Source of the DNA: Oxalobacteraceae bacterium | GTDB lineage: Bacteria; Pseudomonadota; Gammaproteobacteria; Burkholderiales; Burkholderiaceae_D | DNA: 64,000 nt | Reading direction: 5' to 3' | Assembly (NCBI GenBank): GCA_947374865.1 | Contig: CANCDR010000012.1 | Coordinates: 1-64,000, forward strand | Shown here: positions 23,623 through 35,318 of the stretch, piece by piece | How the letters are laid out: each line of letters starts with the position of its first letter | How positions within the stretch are numbered: the first letter of the stretch is position 1 | The notes under the pieces: generated by a model | What the model saw: only the letters and a program-made list of their open reading frames with translations | The model's database searches: none | Told to the model about the DNA's origin: nothing | Translations under genes and position numbers: made by a program

Positions 23623-24597
23623 TTATTCCGATGCCGTGATTTCCTTGTATTTGCCATACGAGAGCAGCTTTTCATGGCGCGCTGCCAGCAAATCATTGGT
23701 TTTCATGCCCTGGAACTGGCGCAGGGAATCAGCCAGCGCGCGCTTGAGCAAGGCGGCCATGGCTTTCGGATCGCGATGGGCGCCGCCGAGGGGTTCGTTG
23801 ACGATTTTGTCGATCAGATTCACGGCCTTGAGACGATGCGCAGTCAGTCCGAGCGCCTCAGCCGCATCGGAAGCACGCTCAGCCGATTTCCATAAAATCG
23901 ACGCGCAGCCTTCTGGCGAAATCACAGAATAGGTCGCGTACTGCAGCATGAGCACCACATCGCCGACCGCAATCGCCAAGGCACCGCCCGAACCACCTTC
24001 GCCAATAATCGTCGCGATCAGCGGCACCTTGAGGCCGGCCATGACGAACAAATTATGGCCGATGGCTTCCGACTGGCAGCGCTCTTCAGCATCAATGCCG
24101 GGAAAGGCGCCGGGTGTATCAACGAAGGTAAAGATCGGCAGATTAAATTTTTCGGCCAGCTTCATCAGACGCATCGCTTTGCGATAGCCTTCTGGCTTGG
24201 GCATGCCAAAATTACGCAGCGCGCGCTCTTTGGTATCGCGCCCTTTTTGATGACCGATCACCATACACGACTGGCCGTTAAAACGCGCCAGACCGCCGAC
24301 GATCGACAGATCATCGGCAAAGTTGCGGTCGCCATGCAGCTCATGGAAATCGGTGAAGATTTCACGCACATAGTCGAGGGTATAAGGGCGCTGCGGATGA
24401 CGGGCGATCTGCGAGACCTGCCACGGCGTGAGTTTGGCGTAGATGTCTTTGGTCAGCTGCTGACTTTTCTTTGACAGACGATCGATTTCTTCCGAAATAT
24501 CGACCGCTGAATCATCCTGGACAAAGCGTAGTTCTTCGATTTTTCCATCCAACTCAGAGATCGGATGTTCGAAACTAAGAAAGGTCGTTTTTGTCAT
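23623..24597 (-). CDS. accA: Acetyl-CoA carboxylase carboxyltransferase subunit alpha
   Basis: Alpha half of the carboxyltransferase that makes malonyl-CoA for fatty-acid synthesis. The 324 residues are the standard length. Recognisable blocks are [45 protein letters not shown] and [15 protein letters not shown]. It is encoded 13 bases downstream of the glycosylase gene and 3 bases upstream of tilS, inside the cysS-to-lysC transcript. Confidence 0.97.
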   Translation of the reverse strand: MTKTTFLSFEHPISELDGKIEELRFVQDDSAVDISEEIDRLSKKSQQLTKDIYAKLTPWQVSQIARHPQRPYTLDYVREIFTDFHELHGDRNFADDLSIVGGLARFNGQSCMVIGHQKGRDTKERALRNFGMPKPEGYRKAMRLMKLAEKFNLPIFTFVDTPGAFPGIDAEERCQSEAIGHNLFVMAGLKVPLIATIIGEGGSGGALAIAVGDVVLMLQYATYSVISPEGCASILWKSAERASDAAEALGLTAHRLKAVNLIDKIVNEPLGGAHRDPKAMAALLKRALADSLRQFQGMKTNDLLAARHEKLLSYGKYKEITASE

Positions 24598-24610
24598 ATT
24601 TAATCCTTTG

Positions 24611-25267
24611 TTACTTTGTTATGACGCCTTGGTTTGCATCCAGACTGCGCCATAAGTACCAAGTCGCGACGGTGCACCAGGGTGCCCAGTTGGCCGCGAC
24701 TTCGCGGACATCGCTGCGGGACACCGGCTCACCGGAAAAATAATTCATACTAATGCCCTTGACCAGCCCTGCGTCATCGAGGGGCAAAATATTGGGCCGG
24801 CACAGATTAAATATCAGAAACATCTCCGCTGTCCAGCGGCTTATGCCACGAATACGCACCAATTCGGCAATGACCGACTCATCGGCCATGTTGACCCATT
24901 CGTCGGCGTGTACGCGTTTGCTGCGAAATGCCTCTGCCAGATCGAGAATATACTCGGCCTTACGCTTGGACAAACCACATTCGGCTAATTTATTCGCGAC
25001 CTTTAAGACCTGGGTGGGTGTGCACTTCGGACTCATCTCGCGAAAACGCGCCCACACCATATCGGCTGACTTGCTCGTGACTTGTTGCCCGATGATTGAG
25101 CGCGCCAAGGTGGTAAAGGGATCGTTGCGGCCGCTCAGATGCAGGTCGCCAAAAGACGGCATGATCTTGCGCATAATACGATCGCGCTTCATGAGCTCGG
25201 CTTTGGCTTGTTCCCAATAGTCAGGTAACGCGCGCGGCGAAGGGTTCAGGGTAATGGGGGTCGACAT
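24611..25267 (-). CDS. AlkA-type DNA-3-methyladenine glycosylase
   Basis: Base-excision repair glycosylase of the HhH-GPD superfamily, 218 residues. The helix-hairpin-helix reads [18 protein letters not shown] and the catalytic Asp lies in [11 protein letters not shown]. The N-terminal [13 protein letters not shown] segment is the canonical first motif of the family. It is smaller than enteric AlkA and lacks its extra N-terminal domain, resembling the short archaeal/betaproteobacterial class. It overlaps nothing and lies between cysS (6 bases) and accA (13 bases). Confidence 0.9.
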   Translation of the reverse strand: MSTPITLNPSPRALPDYWEQAKAELMKRDRIMRKIMPSFGDLHLSGRNDPFTTLARSIIGQQVTSKSADMVWARFREMSPKCTPTQVLKVANKLAECGLSKRKAEYILDLAEAFRSKRVHADEWVNMADESVIAELVRIRGISRWTAEMFLIFNLCRPNILPLDDAGLVKGISMNYFSGEPVSRSDVREVAANWAPWCTVATWYLWRSLDANQGVITK

Positions 25268-25273
25268 GCCGCC

Positions 25274-26671
25274 TTAATTCTTACGCCACTCGGTGTTGCC
25301 ACCTGGTTTATCTTCTAGGACGATCCCCTGCGCGAGTAATTCAGCGCGAATTTGATCAGCCTGTGCGAAATTTCTTGCCTGTTTGGCAGCAGCCCGCGCC
25401 GCAATTTGGTGCAAAATCTGCGCCGTCTCGGATCCGCCAAGCTGATCCCCTTGTAAAAATTCTTGAGGAGAACGATGTAGTAAGCCTAACACAAGTGCGA
25501 GCCCTTTTAGCTGCCGCGCGGTATCGACTGATTTATTTTTATTCAAGGCATTTGCCAGATCGAACAGCACCGACAGGGCCAGTGGCGTGTTGAGATCATC
25601 ATTCATGGCCTCGGCAAAGCGTACGGCATGCGGTTCATGCCAGTCGAGTGGCTGTACGTCGGGCTGCCCATCGGGCGGCACATCCTTGAGGGCGGTGTAA
25701 AGACGCGCCAAGGCGGTCTTGGCGTCATCGAGGTGAACGTCGGAATAATTGAGCGGGCTACGATAATGTGCGCGCATGATAAAAAAGCGCACCACCTCCG
25801 CATCGTATTTTTGCAGCACATCGCGGATCGTGAAAAAATTGCCGAGTGACTTGGACATTTTTTCATCGTCGACGCGAACGAAGCCGTTATGCATCCAGTA
25901 ATTGACGAAGGGATGACCCAGCGCGCCTTCGGATTGGGCGATTTCGTTTTCGTGGTGCGGAAACTGTAAGTCCTGGCCGCCACCGTGAATATCGAAGCGT
26001 TCGCCCAACAGCGCGCACGACATCGCCGAGCACTCAATATGCCATCCGGGACGACCAGTGCCCCAGGGCGAGGGCCATTTGGCTTCGTCCGGCTCATCTT
26101 CCTTGGCCGACTTCCATAATACAAAGTCGAGCGGATCGCGCTTACCGACATTGACATCAACGCGCTCACCGGCGCGCAGATCGTCGAGTGATTTACCGGA
26201 CAATTTGCCGTAGCCGGGGAAATCGCGCACGGAATAATTCACGTCGCCGTCTTGTGCGTGATAAGCCAGGCCATTTTTTTCCAGTTGTCCGATCATGCTT
26301 AACATCTGCGGCACATAGGCGGTGGCGCGCGGCTCATGATCGGGATCGAGGATGCCCAAGGCTTGCGTATCTTCGCGCATGGCAGCGATATAGCGTTCGG
26401 TGAGCTGGGCGATGGTTTCATTATTCTCGACAGCGCGACGAATAATCTTGTCGTCGATATCGGTGATGTTGCGCACATAGGTGACGTCATAGCCGCTCGC
26501 CTTAAGCCAGCGATAGAGCACATCAAAGGCCATCATCATGCGTGCGTGGCCGATGTGGCAGTAATCGTAAATCGTCATGCCGCAGACGTACATGCGGACT
26601 TTGCCGACTTCGATTGGCGTAAATAATTGCTTCTCACGCGCCAGCGTATTGTAAATTTTCAGGTCACGCAT
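25274..26671 (-). CDS. cysS: Cysteinyl-tRNA synthetase
   Basis: Charges tRNA-Cys. The start at 26671 ([14 protein letters not shown]) matches the family's N-terminus and gives 465 residues; the frame stays open to 26884 but that extension has no homologous features. Class I motifs are visible: [10 protein letters not shown] (HIGH) and KMSKSLGN (KMSKS). Zinc-binding residues lie in CGMTIYD, the WHIECSAM region and [11 protein letters not shown]. It starts the cysS-glycosylase-accA-tilS-lysC run and is divergent from the ppiA-like gene. Confidence 0.96.
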   Translation of the reverse strand: MRDLKIYNTLAREKQLFTPIEVGKVRMYVCGMTIYDYCHIGHARMMMAFDVLYRWLKASGYDVTYVRNITDIDDKIIRRAVENNETIAQLTERYIAAMREDTQALGILDPDHEPRATAYVPQMLSMIGQLEKNGLAYHAQDGDVNYSVRDFPGYGKLSGKSLDDLRAGERVDVNVGKRDPLDFVLWKSAKEDEPDEAKWPSPWGTGRPGWHIECSAMSCALLGERFDIHGGGQDLQFPHHENEIAQSEGALGHPFVNYWMHNGFVRVDDEKMSKSLGNFFTIRDVLQKYDAEVVRFFIMRAHYRSPLNYSDVHLDDAKTALARLYTALKDVPPDGQPDVQPLDWHEPHAVRFAEAMNDDLNTPLALSVLFDLANALNKNKSVDTARQLKGLALVLGLLHRSPQEFLQGDQLGGSETAQILHQIAARAAAKQARNFAQADQIRAELLAQGIVLEDKPGGNTEWRKN

Positions 26672-26969
26672 AAAAAAGGCGTCCGCTTCGTTCTTGGTGA
26701 TGTTATTGCTTGATAATCGATAGGGCGCATGCATTGATGCTGCTGCCAATGTGTATTCGCCATCGCCAAACACTGATGACCTGCGTATTTTGATAAAATG
26801 ACGATTGTGTGGAGTATAACATTGATGATTTGTGGTCCAAGCGCTTAATCGTTCTCTTGTTGAGCCCAGGCTAAAAAGTTTCATCCATCCATCGATGATT
26901 CGATCACCTGATTATTCGCTTATATTATTATTCGGCATGATTTTTTCCCCCTTATCGTCTGGAGACCCA

Positions 26970-27548
26970 ATGCCATTATTTTTCCGGCGTCAATTGATTG
27001 GCGCGCTGCTCAGTCTGTGCGGATTATTTTCTCTCGCGCAGGCGGCTGATGCACCGAAAGTCCTGTTCAAAACAAATATGGGCAATATTGTCATCGAACT
27101 GGATGCAGAAAAAGCGCCGCGCTCGGTCAACAATTTTCTGGCCTATGTCAAATCCGGCTATTACAAAGGTACGATTTTTCATCGCGTCATCAATGACTTC
27201 ATGATTCAAGGCGGCGGCTTTGATAAAAACATGAAGGAAAAAAATCCCACCCGAGCGGCGATCCGTAACGAGGGCCAGAACGGCTTAAAAAATGAGCCCT
27301 ATACCGTCGCCATGGCGCGCACCGGCGATCCGCATTCCGCCACGGCGCAGTTTTTTATCAACGTCAATACCAATGACCGACTGAACTACCCCGATCCCGA
27401 CGGCTGGGGTTACGCCGTATTTGGCAAAGTTATTCTCGGCATGGAGGTCGTCGACCAGATCAAGCAAGTCGAGGTGGCTGATCGCGGTATGCACCGGCAT
27501 GTGCCGCTCAAGCCGGTGATCGTCGAATCGGCCAGCATTATCAAGTAA
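26970..27548 (+). CDS. ppiA: Periplasmic peptidyl-prolyl cis-trans isomerase (cyclophilin)
   Basis: Catalyses proline isomerisation in exported proteins. The ATG at 26970 has a GGAGA a few bases upstream and gives 192 residues starting with a signal peptide ending in FSLAQAADA. Cyclophilin motifs follow: [15 protein letters not shown], the catalytic Arg being in FHRVI, then [10 protein letters not shown] and WGYAVFGKV. The frame is open further upstream to 26832 but without support. A second, signal-less cyclophilin lies 55 bases downstream and shares most of the sequence, indicating tandem duplication. Confidence 0.93.
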   Translation: MPLFFRRQLIGALLSLCGLFSLAQAADAPKVLFKTNMGNIVIELDAEKAPRSVNNFLAYVKSGYYKGTIFHRVINDFMIQGGGFDKNMKEKNPTRAAIRNEGQNGLKNEPYTVAMARTGDPHSATAQFFINVNTNDRLNYPDPDGWGYAVFGKVILGMEVVDQIKQVEVADRGMHRHVPLKPVIVESASIIK

Positions 27549-27603
27549 ATTTTTTTCTTATTTTCACTTAATTCGTATTTTTAAAACCCACCAAAGGATC
27601 ATC

Positions 27604-28092
27604 ATGGCAGTTATCTTTACCACCAATCACGGCAACTTTACCGTCGAACTGGAAGCGGAAAAAGCCCCCAAGACAGTTGAAAACTTTCTCAATTATGTCA
27701 ATGCCGGGCACTACAGCAATACGATTTTTCATCGCGTGATCGATGGCTTCATGATTCAGGGCGGCGGTTTTGAGCCGGGTATGAAACAAAAAGAAGCCAA
27801 TGCCACGGTAGAAAACGAAGCCAAGAACGGCCTCAAAAATGATACCTACACGCTGGCGATGGCGCGCACTTCGGATCCTCATTCGGCTTCTGCACAATTT
27901 TTCATCAACATCAAAAACAATGGCTTTCTCGACTATCCAGGTCAGGACGGCTGGGGTTATACGGTGTTTGGTAAAGTCGTTGAAGGCACCGACGTGGTCG
28001 ATAAAATCCGTAGTGTCAAAACGACGCGTACCGGCATGCATTCCGACGTGCCTGTCGAAGACGTGATCATTGAAAAAGCGGTCGTCGTTTAA
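27604..28092 (+). CDS. ppiB: Cytoplasmic peptidyl-prolyl cis-trans isomerase B
   Basis: Single-domain cyclophilin, 162 residues, without a signal peptide. [28 protein letters not shown] and [13 protein letters not shown] mark the active site and core strands. AAAGGA precedes the ATG by six bases. It is clearly paralogous to the upstream periplasmic protein, differing mainly in the absence of the leader. lpxH follows after 41 bases on the same strand. Confidence 0.95.
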   Translation: MAVIFTTNHGNFTVELEAEKAPKTVENFLNYVNAGHYSNTIFHRVIDGFMIQGGGFEPGMKQKEANATVENEAKNGLKNDTYTLAMARTSDPHSASAQFFINIKNNGFLDYPGQDGWGYTVFGKVVEGTDVVDKIRSVKTTRTGMHSDVPVEDVIIEKAVVV

Positions 28093-28133
28093 TTCGATCA
28101 CGCGATCAATCGAACAGTCGAACCAGCAACGGC

Positions 28134-28958
28134 ATGCATCAGGACACTCACGCATCCAGGAAAGCGCAAGCCGAAGTGCTTGCGCTGTTTGTCTCTGACC
28201 TGCATTTGCAGGAAGCGCTGCCACAAACGGCACAGGCCTTCATCGATTTCCTGCAGCAGCATGCCATGCATGCCCGGCAGCTGTTTTTGCTGGGCGATTT
28301 ATTTGAATACTGGGCTGGCGACGATGATCTCGAGAGTGATTTTCATCGGCGCATCGTACACGCCTTGCGCGCCGTCAGTTTGGCCGGTACCAAGATCTAT
28401 TGGATCGCTGGCAATCGTGATTTTTTAATTGGTCCGCAATTTGCCGAGGCAATCGGCGCCGAACTTCTGGCCGAGCCTTTCGTCACCACCATCGCAGGAC
28501 AAAAAATCGTGCTCGTGCACGGCGATGCGCAATGTACCGATGATCTGGCCTACATGACATTTCGTGCGCAGGTGCGCCAGCCGGTGTGGCAACAGACGTT
28601 TTTGGCCCAGAGCTTAGCGCAACGTAAAGCCATCATTGCCGGCATGCGCGATGGCAGCCGTGCAGCACAAACAATGAAGACCGCCGAGATCATGGACGTC
28701 AATCAGGACGCCATCAATGCGGTCTTTGAGGCCACGGGCGCCAGCCTGATGGTCCATGGTCATACCCACCGACCGGCGCGGCATGTTACGCACAGCGGGG
28801 GGCAGGAACGTGTGCGCTTTGTATTGCCGGATTGGGACTGTGAGCACAGCGATGAGCACCTTACTAAGCAAGCACCACTGCGCGGCGGATGGTGCGCACT
28901 GTATGATGATGGCAGCATGGCGCGCTTGGATGCCAGTGGCAGGCTGCTGGAGAATTAG
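28134..28958 (+). CDS. lpxH: UDP-2,3-diacylglucosamine diphosphatase
   Basis: Peripheral inner-membrane metallophosphoesterase that makes lipid X in lipid A synthesis. Metallophosphatase motifs appear in order: VSDLHL, LLGDLFEYW, AGNRDFLIG, VLVHGDAQC and VHGHTHRPA. Length is 274 residues, slightly longer than average because of a short N-terminal extension. It is the last gene of the ppiA-ppiB-lpxH unit and converges on cysE with 41 bases between stops; no hairpin terminator was seen there. Confidence 0.95.
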   Translation: MHQDTHASRKAQAEVLALFVSDLHLQEALPQTAQAFIDFLQQHAMHARQLFLLGDLFEYWAGDDDLESDFHRRIVHALRAVSLAGTKIYWIAGNRDFLIGPQFAEAIGAELLAEPFVTTIAGQKIVLVHGDAQCTDDLAYMTFRAQVRQPVWQQTFLAQSLAQRKAIIAGMRDGSRAAQTMKTAEIMDVNQDAINAVFEATGASLMVHGHTHRPARHVTHSGGQERVRFVLPDWDCEHSDEHLTKQAPLRGGWCALYDDGSMARLDASGRLLEN

Positions 28959-28999
28959 TCCAGCTGTGCCTGCTAATGGTGACTACTGCGTGCGGGTGA

Positions 29000-29749
29000 C
29001 TACTCCACCAGTTTATTGAGAATCGTCGGATCGAATTTTTCGGCTGCAGGCAAGTCGGCACAGGCAATACCGGCCGCTTTCAAGGTAGCGATAATTTTCG
29101 TGATTTGCAGCTCCTGGCTGACAGCATTATTGATCAGGCCATGCAGCGCCATCGACATCGGATCATCACCACCCGGCGTCACCCCATAGGCGGCGAACAT
29201 GCGTTCAGCCGCAGCTTGCTGGGCGTCGAGCGCTTCCTTGTGCACGATGTGGGCCGGATTACCGACCGCTGTCGCGCCCGCCGGAACCGGCTTGACCACC
29301 ACCGCGTTCGAGCCGACCTTGGCGCCCTCACCCACCGTAAAGCCGCCGAGGATCTGCGCACCAGCGCCGATGATGACGTTATTTTCCAGCGTAGGATGTC
29401 GTTTAACGCCTTTATTGAGTGAGGTACCACCCAGTGTGACGCCTTGATAAATCGTGCAGTCGTCGCCGACGACCGCCGTTTCGCCGATCACAACACCAAA
29501 GCCGTGGTCGATAAAAACCCGCTGGCCGATTTGCGCACCAGGATGAATCTCGATGCCCGTCAACACGCGCGCCAGATAGGAAATAAAACGACCCAGCCAT
29601 TTCAATCCATGTCGCCAGCACCAGCTCGACCAGCGGTGCAGGATGATGGCGTGCAGACCGGGGTAGCACGTCAGCACTTCCCAGGCATTACGGGCCGCGG
29701 GATCACGCGCGATGATGCTATCGATATCTTGACGAATAAATTTGAACAT
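29000..29749 (-). CDS. cysE: Serine O-acetyltransferase
   Basis: Makes O-acetylserine, the committed precursor of cysteine. The ATG at 29749 (MFKFIRQDIDSIIARDPAARNAWE) matches the family start and gives 249 residues. The left-handed beta-helix with hexapeptide repeats spans about 65-185, including DHGFGVVIGETAVVGDD and VTLGGTSLNKGVKRHP. A C-terminal extension of about 60 residues follows, longer than the enteric inhibitory tail. It is downstream of rlmB on the same strand. Confidence 0.93.
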   Translation of the reverse strand: MFKFIRQDIDSIIARDPAARNAWEVLTCYPGLHAIILHRWSSWCWRHGLKWLGRFISYLARVLTGIEIHPGAQIGQRVFIDHGFGVVIGETAVVGDDCTIYQGVTLGGTSLNKGVKRHPTLENNVIIGAGAQILGGFTVGEGAKVGSNAVVVKPVPAGATAVGNPAHIVHKEALDAQQAAAERMFAAYGVTPGGDDPMSMALHGLINNAVSQELQITKIIATLKAAGIACADLPAAEKFDPTILNKLVE

Positions 29750-29839
29750 GAATAAGTGCTTGCAACAGGTGGCTGACAAGTCAAATGGTAACGCTTATGC
29801 CATTCGCTTGCCAGCCAGCTGAATTTTTACGCTGTATTT

Positions 29840-30592
29840 TTATGCAGCTGTGGCCGCCTTGGCCAGACGTTGACGGCGTCCCTCATACAGACACACACCG
29901 GAGGCCACCGACACATTGAGACTTTCCACCGAACCGAACATCGGGATATGCACCAGCACGTCGCAGGCTTCGCGCGTGAGGCGTCGCAAGCCCTCGCCTT
30001 CGGATCCCATCACCAAAGCTGCCGGGCCGGAAAAATCTGCTGCATACAAGCCTTGCTCGGCATCGTCTGCGGTACCAATGAGCCAGATATCACGCTCCTT
30101 GAGTTCGCGCAGGGTACGGGCCAGGTTCGTGACGGTAATATAAGGCATCGAATCGGCAGCACCGCTGGCCACCTTGGAGGCGGTCGCATTCAGGCCAACG
30201 GCTCTGTCCTTGGGCGCGATGACGGCATGCGCACCAGCGCCATCGGCCACGCGCAGACAGGCACCGAGGTTATGCGGATCGGTCACACCATCGAGCACCA
30301 GCAGTAGCGGCGGACCATCAATCGCATCGAGCAATTCATCCAGATTTCGCGCCAGGGAGATTTCTCCCGCCTTGGCGACCACACCCTGATGGCGCCGGGT
30401 GCCGACCATGGCCGACAGACGGGCATCGTCAGCCTGAATGATGCGTACATTATAGAATTTGGCGGCATGCAGCAGGTCTTTCATGCGGCCATCGTGACGT
30501 TCAGTGTCGATATAAATCTCTTCGATCGACGAAGCTTCCTGACGCAGACGGGCTGTCACGGCGTGAAAGCCAAAAATAATTTTACTCTTCAT
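29840..30592 (-). CDS. rlmB: 23S rRNA (guanosine(2251)-2'-O)-methyltransferase
   Basis: SpoU-class (knotted SPOUT) methyltransferase for G2251 of 23S rRNA. The 250 residues show an N-terminal substrate-binding domain ([13 protein letters not shown]) and the SPOUT motifs [28 protein letters not shown] and [14 protein letters not shown]. It begins 3 bases after the rnr stop, so RNase R and RlmB are made from one transcript, an arrangement also seen in enterobacteria. Confidence 0.96.
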   Translation of the reverse strand: MKSKIIFGFHAVTARLRQEASSIEEIYIDTERHDGRMKDLLHAAKFYNVRIIQADDARLSAMVGTRRHQGVVAKAGEISLARNLDELLDAIDGPPLLLVLDGVTDPHNLGACLRVADGAGAHAVIAPKDRAVGLNATASKVASGAADSMPYITVTNLARTLRELKERDIWLIGTADDAEQGLYAADFSGPAALVMGSEGEGLRRLTREACDVLVHIPMFGSVESLNVSVASGVCLYEGRRQRLAKAATAA

Positions 30593-30595
30593 GAA

Positions 30596-33073
30596 TCAAT
30601 GTTTCTTTCTGCCTGTCTTGGACCGTAGTCCAGACGTGCGGGTTTTCTTTTCGGTGACGACCTTGGCCTGGGGTTTCGCGCTCGCGGCAGTTTTGCTGCG
30701 CGCCGGCTTCGCCGATGCCTTGCGATGTCCCTTGGTGTCAGGCGTTGGCATGACGGCTTTTGGCTCAGGCGCTGAGGATGTTTTGTTCGATTTTTTGCCT
30801 GCCAGATCGGCACGCTTGGATTCGTTTTTGAGCACGGTACGGAAATTCGTCTCGGTGACCAGACGTAAATCGATCTTGCGTGCATCCAGATCGACCCGGC
30901 TGATCTGCACTGTTACCCGATCGGTGAGCTGATAGCGGATGCCGGTGCGTTCACCGCGTAACTCATGGCGTGCGTCGTCATACTGGAAAAAGTCCGCGCC
31001 CAGCTCGGTGACATGCACCAGACCTTCGATAAACAGCGCATCGAGTTGGACAAAGATACCAAAGGTGGTCACGCCAGAAATGGTACCGGTGAATTCTTCG
31101 CCCAGTTTGTCGCGCACGAAGTAACACTTGAGCCAGGCTTCCACATCACGCGACGCTTCATCTGCCCGACGTTCGTTAGCCGAACAATGAATGCCCAGCG
31201 CTTCCCATATCGCCTGTTCACCTTCGGTTTTTTGCTTGCCCGCTGCTTTGTCGACGGCAGCCATTTTACGTGCCGCTGGCGAGAGCAAGGTATTGAGCGA
31301 TGTTGTGTCGATACCCTTGGGTGTATAGCGTTTGCCGGCTAAAATTGCCTTGATCGCACGGTGCGTCAATAAATCGGGATAGCGTCGAATCGGGCTGGTG
31401 AAATGGGCATATGCCTCATACGACAAACCAAAGTGACCGATATTGTCCTGGCTATAGACCGCCTGCTGCATCGAACGCAGGAGCATCGTTTGCAGCAAGG
31501 CCGAATCGGGACGGGCTTTAATCTTCGGCATGAGCGCGGCGTAATCCGATGCGCTCGGTTTGTCACCGCCACCCAGACTGAGTCCGACCTGCTTGAGGAA
31601 GGTGCGCACCTGGGTTAATTTTTCTTTGGTCGGCCCGGCATGCACGCGGAATAAACCCGGATGTTCATGCTCTTTGAGCAAATCGGCGGCACAGACGTTG
31701 GCCGCCAACATGCATTCCTCGATCAGGCGATGTGCATCGTTACGGGTACGCGGCAGAATTTGCTCGATCTTGCCGTTGGCATTGCAGACGATGTAAGTCT
31801 CAGTGGTTTCAAAGTCGATCGCACCGCGCACATGGCGCGCTTGCAGCAGTGCCTGAAACACTTCGTACAGATGCTGCAGATGCGGCACCAACCCTGGACG
31901 TCTGGCCGCTTCCGGGCCTTTGGTATTGGTCAGTATCGAAGCCACATCGGTATAGGTCAGGCGGGCTGCGGAGTGAATCACAGCCGGATAAAACTGATAG
32001 GCCTTGATTTCACCGGTGGCGGTAATGACGGCATCGCACACCAAAGTCAGTCGGTCGACAGCAGGGTTGAGCGAACACAAACCATTCGATAATTTTTCCG
32101 GCAGCATGGGGATCACGCGGCGCGGGAAATAGACAGAAGTGGAGCGTTCGATCGCATCCTGGTCAATCGCATCATTCGGTTTGACGTAGTGACTGACATC
32201 GGCAATCGCGACGATCAGACGGAAACCATTGGCGCGACCGATCTTCATCGGCTCGCAGTAGACGGCATCGTCGAAGTCACGCGCGTCTTCGCCATCGATG
32301 GTCACCATAGGGATATCGCGCAGGTCCACCCGCTCATCCAGATCGGCGTCACGCACTTCGGACGGCAATTTGGCGGCCATTTTCAGGGCGGCGTCAGAAA
32401 ATTCATGCGGCACACCGTACTTGCGCACGGCGATTTCGATCTCCATACCGGGGTCATCGATATCCCCCAGTACTTCGACGATTCTGCCTACCGGCTGCAC
32501 ATAACGTGAAGGCTGTTCGGTGAGTTCGATACTGACGACCTGGCCAGTCTTGGCCTTGCCTGCGCCACCGGTGAGGAGGATGTCCTGGCCGATGCGTTTG
32601 TCTTCCGGTGCGACGATCCAGACGCCGTTTTCGTTAAGTAAGCGGCCGATGACGTGGGTATTGGCTCGCACCACGACTTCGACGATCGTGCCTTCCGGCC
32701 GGCCGCGCTTATCGACGCCGGTTACGCGCGCCTGGACGCGGTCACCATTGAGGACTTTTTGCATTTCACGTTCGGACAGAAAGAGGTCTGCGCTGCCGTC
32801 GTCAGGGATCAGAAAGCCGTAGCCTTCGCGATGGCCGGCAACGCGTCCTTCGACAAAAGTCGTTTGGTGCGCCAGCTGAAAAAAGCCTTTGCGATCAGGT
32901 TTGATCTGGCCGTCACGCTCCATGGCGTTAAGACGGCGCGTCAATCCTTCGAGTTCGTCATTTTGCACCCCGAGGGTGCTGGCAAGGGACGCCGTGTCTT
33001 GCGGCGTCGTAGCTTGACGAAGGATGCCGAGGATTTCCTCCCGGCTGGGAATGGTATAAGAATATTGGCTCAA
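30596..33073 (-). CDS. rnr: Ribonuclease R
   Basis: 3'-5' exoribonuclease able to degrade structured RNA. The 825-residue protein has an N-terminal winged helix, cold-shock domains (GYGFLIPDDGSADLFL), the RNB catalytic domain with the metal-binding aspartates in TIDGEDARDFDDAVY, and an S1 domain (FTGTISGVTTFGIFVQL). A Lys/Ala/Ser-rich basic tail of about 80 residues ends in SKTGRKKH and probably binds RNA. rlmB follows immediately. A 186-base gap upstream contains the tRNA-Leu promoter on the other strand. Confidence 0.97.
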   Translation of the reverse strand: MSQYSYTIPSREEILGILRQATTPQDTASLASTLGVQNDELEGLTRRLNAMERDGQIKPDRKGFFQLAHQTTFVEGRVAGHREGYGFLIPDDGSADLFLSEREMQKVLNGDRVQARVTGVDKRGRPEGTIVEVVVRANTHVIGRLLNENGVWIVAPEDKRIGQDILLTGGAGKAKTGQVVSIELTEQPSRYVQPVGRIVEVLGDIDDPGMEIEIAVRKYGVPHEFSDAALKMAAKLPSEVRDADLDERVDLRDIPMVTIDGEDARDFDDAVYCEPMKIGRANGFRLIVAIADVSHYVKPNDAIDQDAIERSTSVYFPRRVIPMLPEKLSNGLCSLNPAVDRLTLVCDAVITATGEIKAYQFYPAVIHSAARLTYTDVASILTNTKGPEAARRPGLVPHLQHLYEVFQALLQARHVRGAIDFETTETYIVCNANGKIEQILPRTRNDAHRLIEECMLAANVCAADLLKEHEHPGLFRVHAGPTKEKLTQVRTFLKQVGLSLGGGDKPSASDYAALMPKIKARPDSALLQTMLLRSMQQAVYSQDNIGHFGLSYEAYAHFTSPIRRYPDLLTHRAIKAILAGKRYTPKGIDTTSLNTLLSPAARKMAAVDKAAGKQKTEGEQAIWEALGIHCSANERRADEASRDVEAWLKCYFVRDKLGEEFTGTISGVTTFGIFVQLDALFIEGLVHVTELGADFFQYDDARHELRGERTGIRYQLTDRVTVQISRVDLDARKIDLRLVTETNFRTVLKNESKRADLAGKKSNKTSSAPEPKAVMPTPDTKGHRKASAKPARSKTAASAKPQAKVVTEKKTRTSGLRSKTGRKKH

Positions 33074-33178
33074 AAGCGTGCTTTGTAATTAAAAGTTGGA
33101 ACGGTGTCAAGTGTAACGGAGTGGCGCCTTTTTTACTTAGGATCTCTCATATTTAAATGAATTTTTCATTCGTCTGCA

Positions 33179-33206
33179 TTGACACAATCTTTATATCGGC
33201 TATACT
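33179..33206 (+). promoter_or_regulatory. Sigma-70 promoter of tRNA-Leu
   Basis: TTGACA, 16 bases, TATACT: a perfect -35 and a five-of-six -10. Initiation is expected near 33213, about 47 bases before the mature tRNA 5' end. The rnr gene is transcribed away from it on the other strand. Confidence 0.8.
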
Positions 33207-33259
33207 CTCGCCTTTCCTGCTGTAACGGCGGGGAAAGTAGGAAGCGCTAAATTTGCAGT

Positions 33260-33344
33260 GCCCACGTGGCGGAATTGGTAGACGCGCATGGTTCAGGTCC
33301 ATGTGCCGCAAGGTGTGGGGGTTCGAGTCCCTCCGTGGGCACCA
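33260..33344 (+). tRNA. tRNA-Leu (anticodon CAG), CCA encoded
   Basis: Acceptor stem GCCCACG/CGTGGGC, D arm with GGCGGAATTGGTAGACGC, anticodon loop TTCAGGT giving CAG, a long class II variable arm, T loop GTTCGAGTC and encoded CCA. Length 85 bases. CAG reads CUG leucine codons, abundant in this GC-rich genome. It is monocistronic with its own promoter and two hairpin terminators. Confidence 0.97.
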
Positions 33345-33354
33345 AAAATTAATT

Positions 33355-33381
33355 AAGTACGCGAAAGCGTGCTTTTTTTTT
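33355..33381 (+). terminator. Rho-independent terminator of tRNA-Leu
   Basis: AAGTACGC and GCGTGCTT form an 8-bp stem (one G-T pair) with a GAAA loop, followed by a run of nine T. It begins 11 bases after the encoded CCA. Confidence 0.9.
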
Positions 33382-33390
33382 GCGCAATCA

Positions 33391-33418
33391 TAAAGCACCG
33401 GCGTGCTTTATCTTTTTT
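33391..33418 (+). terminator. Second tandem terminator after tRNA-Leu
   Basis: TAAAGCAC and GTGCTTTA form a perfect 8-bp stem around CGGC, followed by TCTTTTTT. Its stem resembles the first terminator, suggesting a back-up or duplicated stop. It lies 12 bases beyond the end of the convergent phosphoribosyltransferase gene. Confidence 0.75.
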
Positions 33419-33430
33419 GTGCCACCCGAC

Positions 33431-33964
33431 TTAGGCTTCGCCTCTTTTTAACCAGCCTGCCAACTGGCTGGGGCGTAATCCATCAAAATCTTCAAACGGC
33501 TGATGAATCCACGGATTGGTCGGTAAATGGGTCAGGTAAAAGTCTGGCTGCATGATCGAGCAGGCCTTCCACCAAATTACGCCGGATTTAACTTCCGTGA
33601 CCGCGGGATAATTATGCCGCAGGTGTTTTTGCACCTGATCGAGCGTCACGCCAGAGTCGACCAAATCATCAAGCAGCAAAATACGGCCGCCCAGGCTGCC
33701 CTTGGACATGGCGATCGATTGCCCAATATCGAGGGACTCCTGCACCGTGCCCTCCTCTGCCCGATAGGAACTGGTCGATAAAATCGCCAGCGGTACGGAA
33801 AAAATTCGCGAAAAAATATCACCTGGGCGGAGGCCACCCCTTGCCAGACACAATATCTGATCAAATTTCCAACCTGATTCATGCACGATAAGCGCCAATT
33901 GGACGATGGCACGCTCATAGTCTTCGTTGGATACCCATAAATCTTTGTCCGTCGATGTCTGCAC
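33431..33964 (-). CDS. Purine-type phosphoribosyltransferase
   Basis: Type I phosphoribosyltransferase, 177 residues from a GTG at 33964 that has AGGAG six bases upstream. The longer open frame to 34204 runs into purA on the same strand and is not used. The PRPP-binding loop is ILLLDDLVDSGVTL, and ILCLARGGLRPGD matches the first conserved loop. The family (WbbP/Hpt-like COG2236) probably salvages hypoxanthine, guanine or xanthine. It lies 37 bases downstream of purA, which supports a purine role; exact substrate is unknown. Confidence 0.87.
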   Translation of the reverse strand: MQTSTDKDLWVSNEDYERAIVQLALIVHESGWKFDQILCLARGGLRPGDIFSRIFSVPLAILSTSSYRAEEGTVQESLDIGQSIAMSKGSLGGRILLLDDLVDSGVTLDQVQKHLRHNYPAVTEVKSGVIWWKACSIMQPDFYLTHLPTNPWIHQPFEDFDGLRPSQLAGWLKRGEA

Positions 33965-34001
33965 CGATCTCTCCTGCTTCAATCTGTTCTTGTTGCTGCG
34001 T

Positions 34002-35318
<1,317 letters not shown>

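Noticed and set aside
26672-26884. N-terminal extension of the cysS frame
   Set aside because: It has no similarity to CysS, whose N-terminus starts at MRDLKIYNT.
27568-28233. 221-codon minus-strand ORF
   Set aside because: Antisense to ppiB and the start of lpxH.
33153-33398. 81-codon minus-strand ORF with CPRRDSNPHTLRH-like protein
   Set aside because: It is the antisense reading of tRNA-Leu, a frequent annotation artefact, and has no supporting start.
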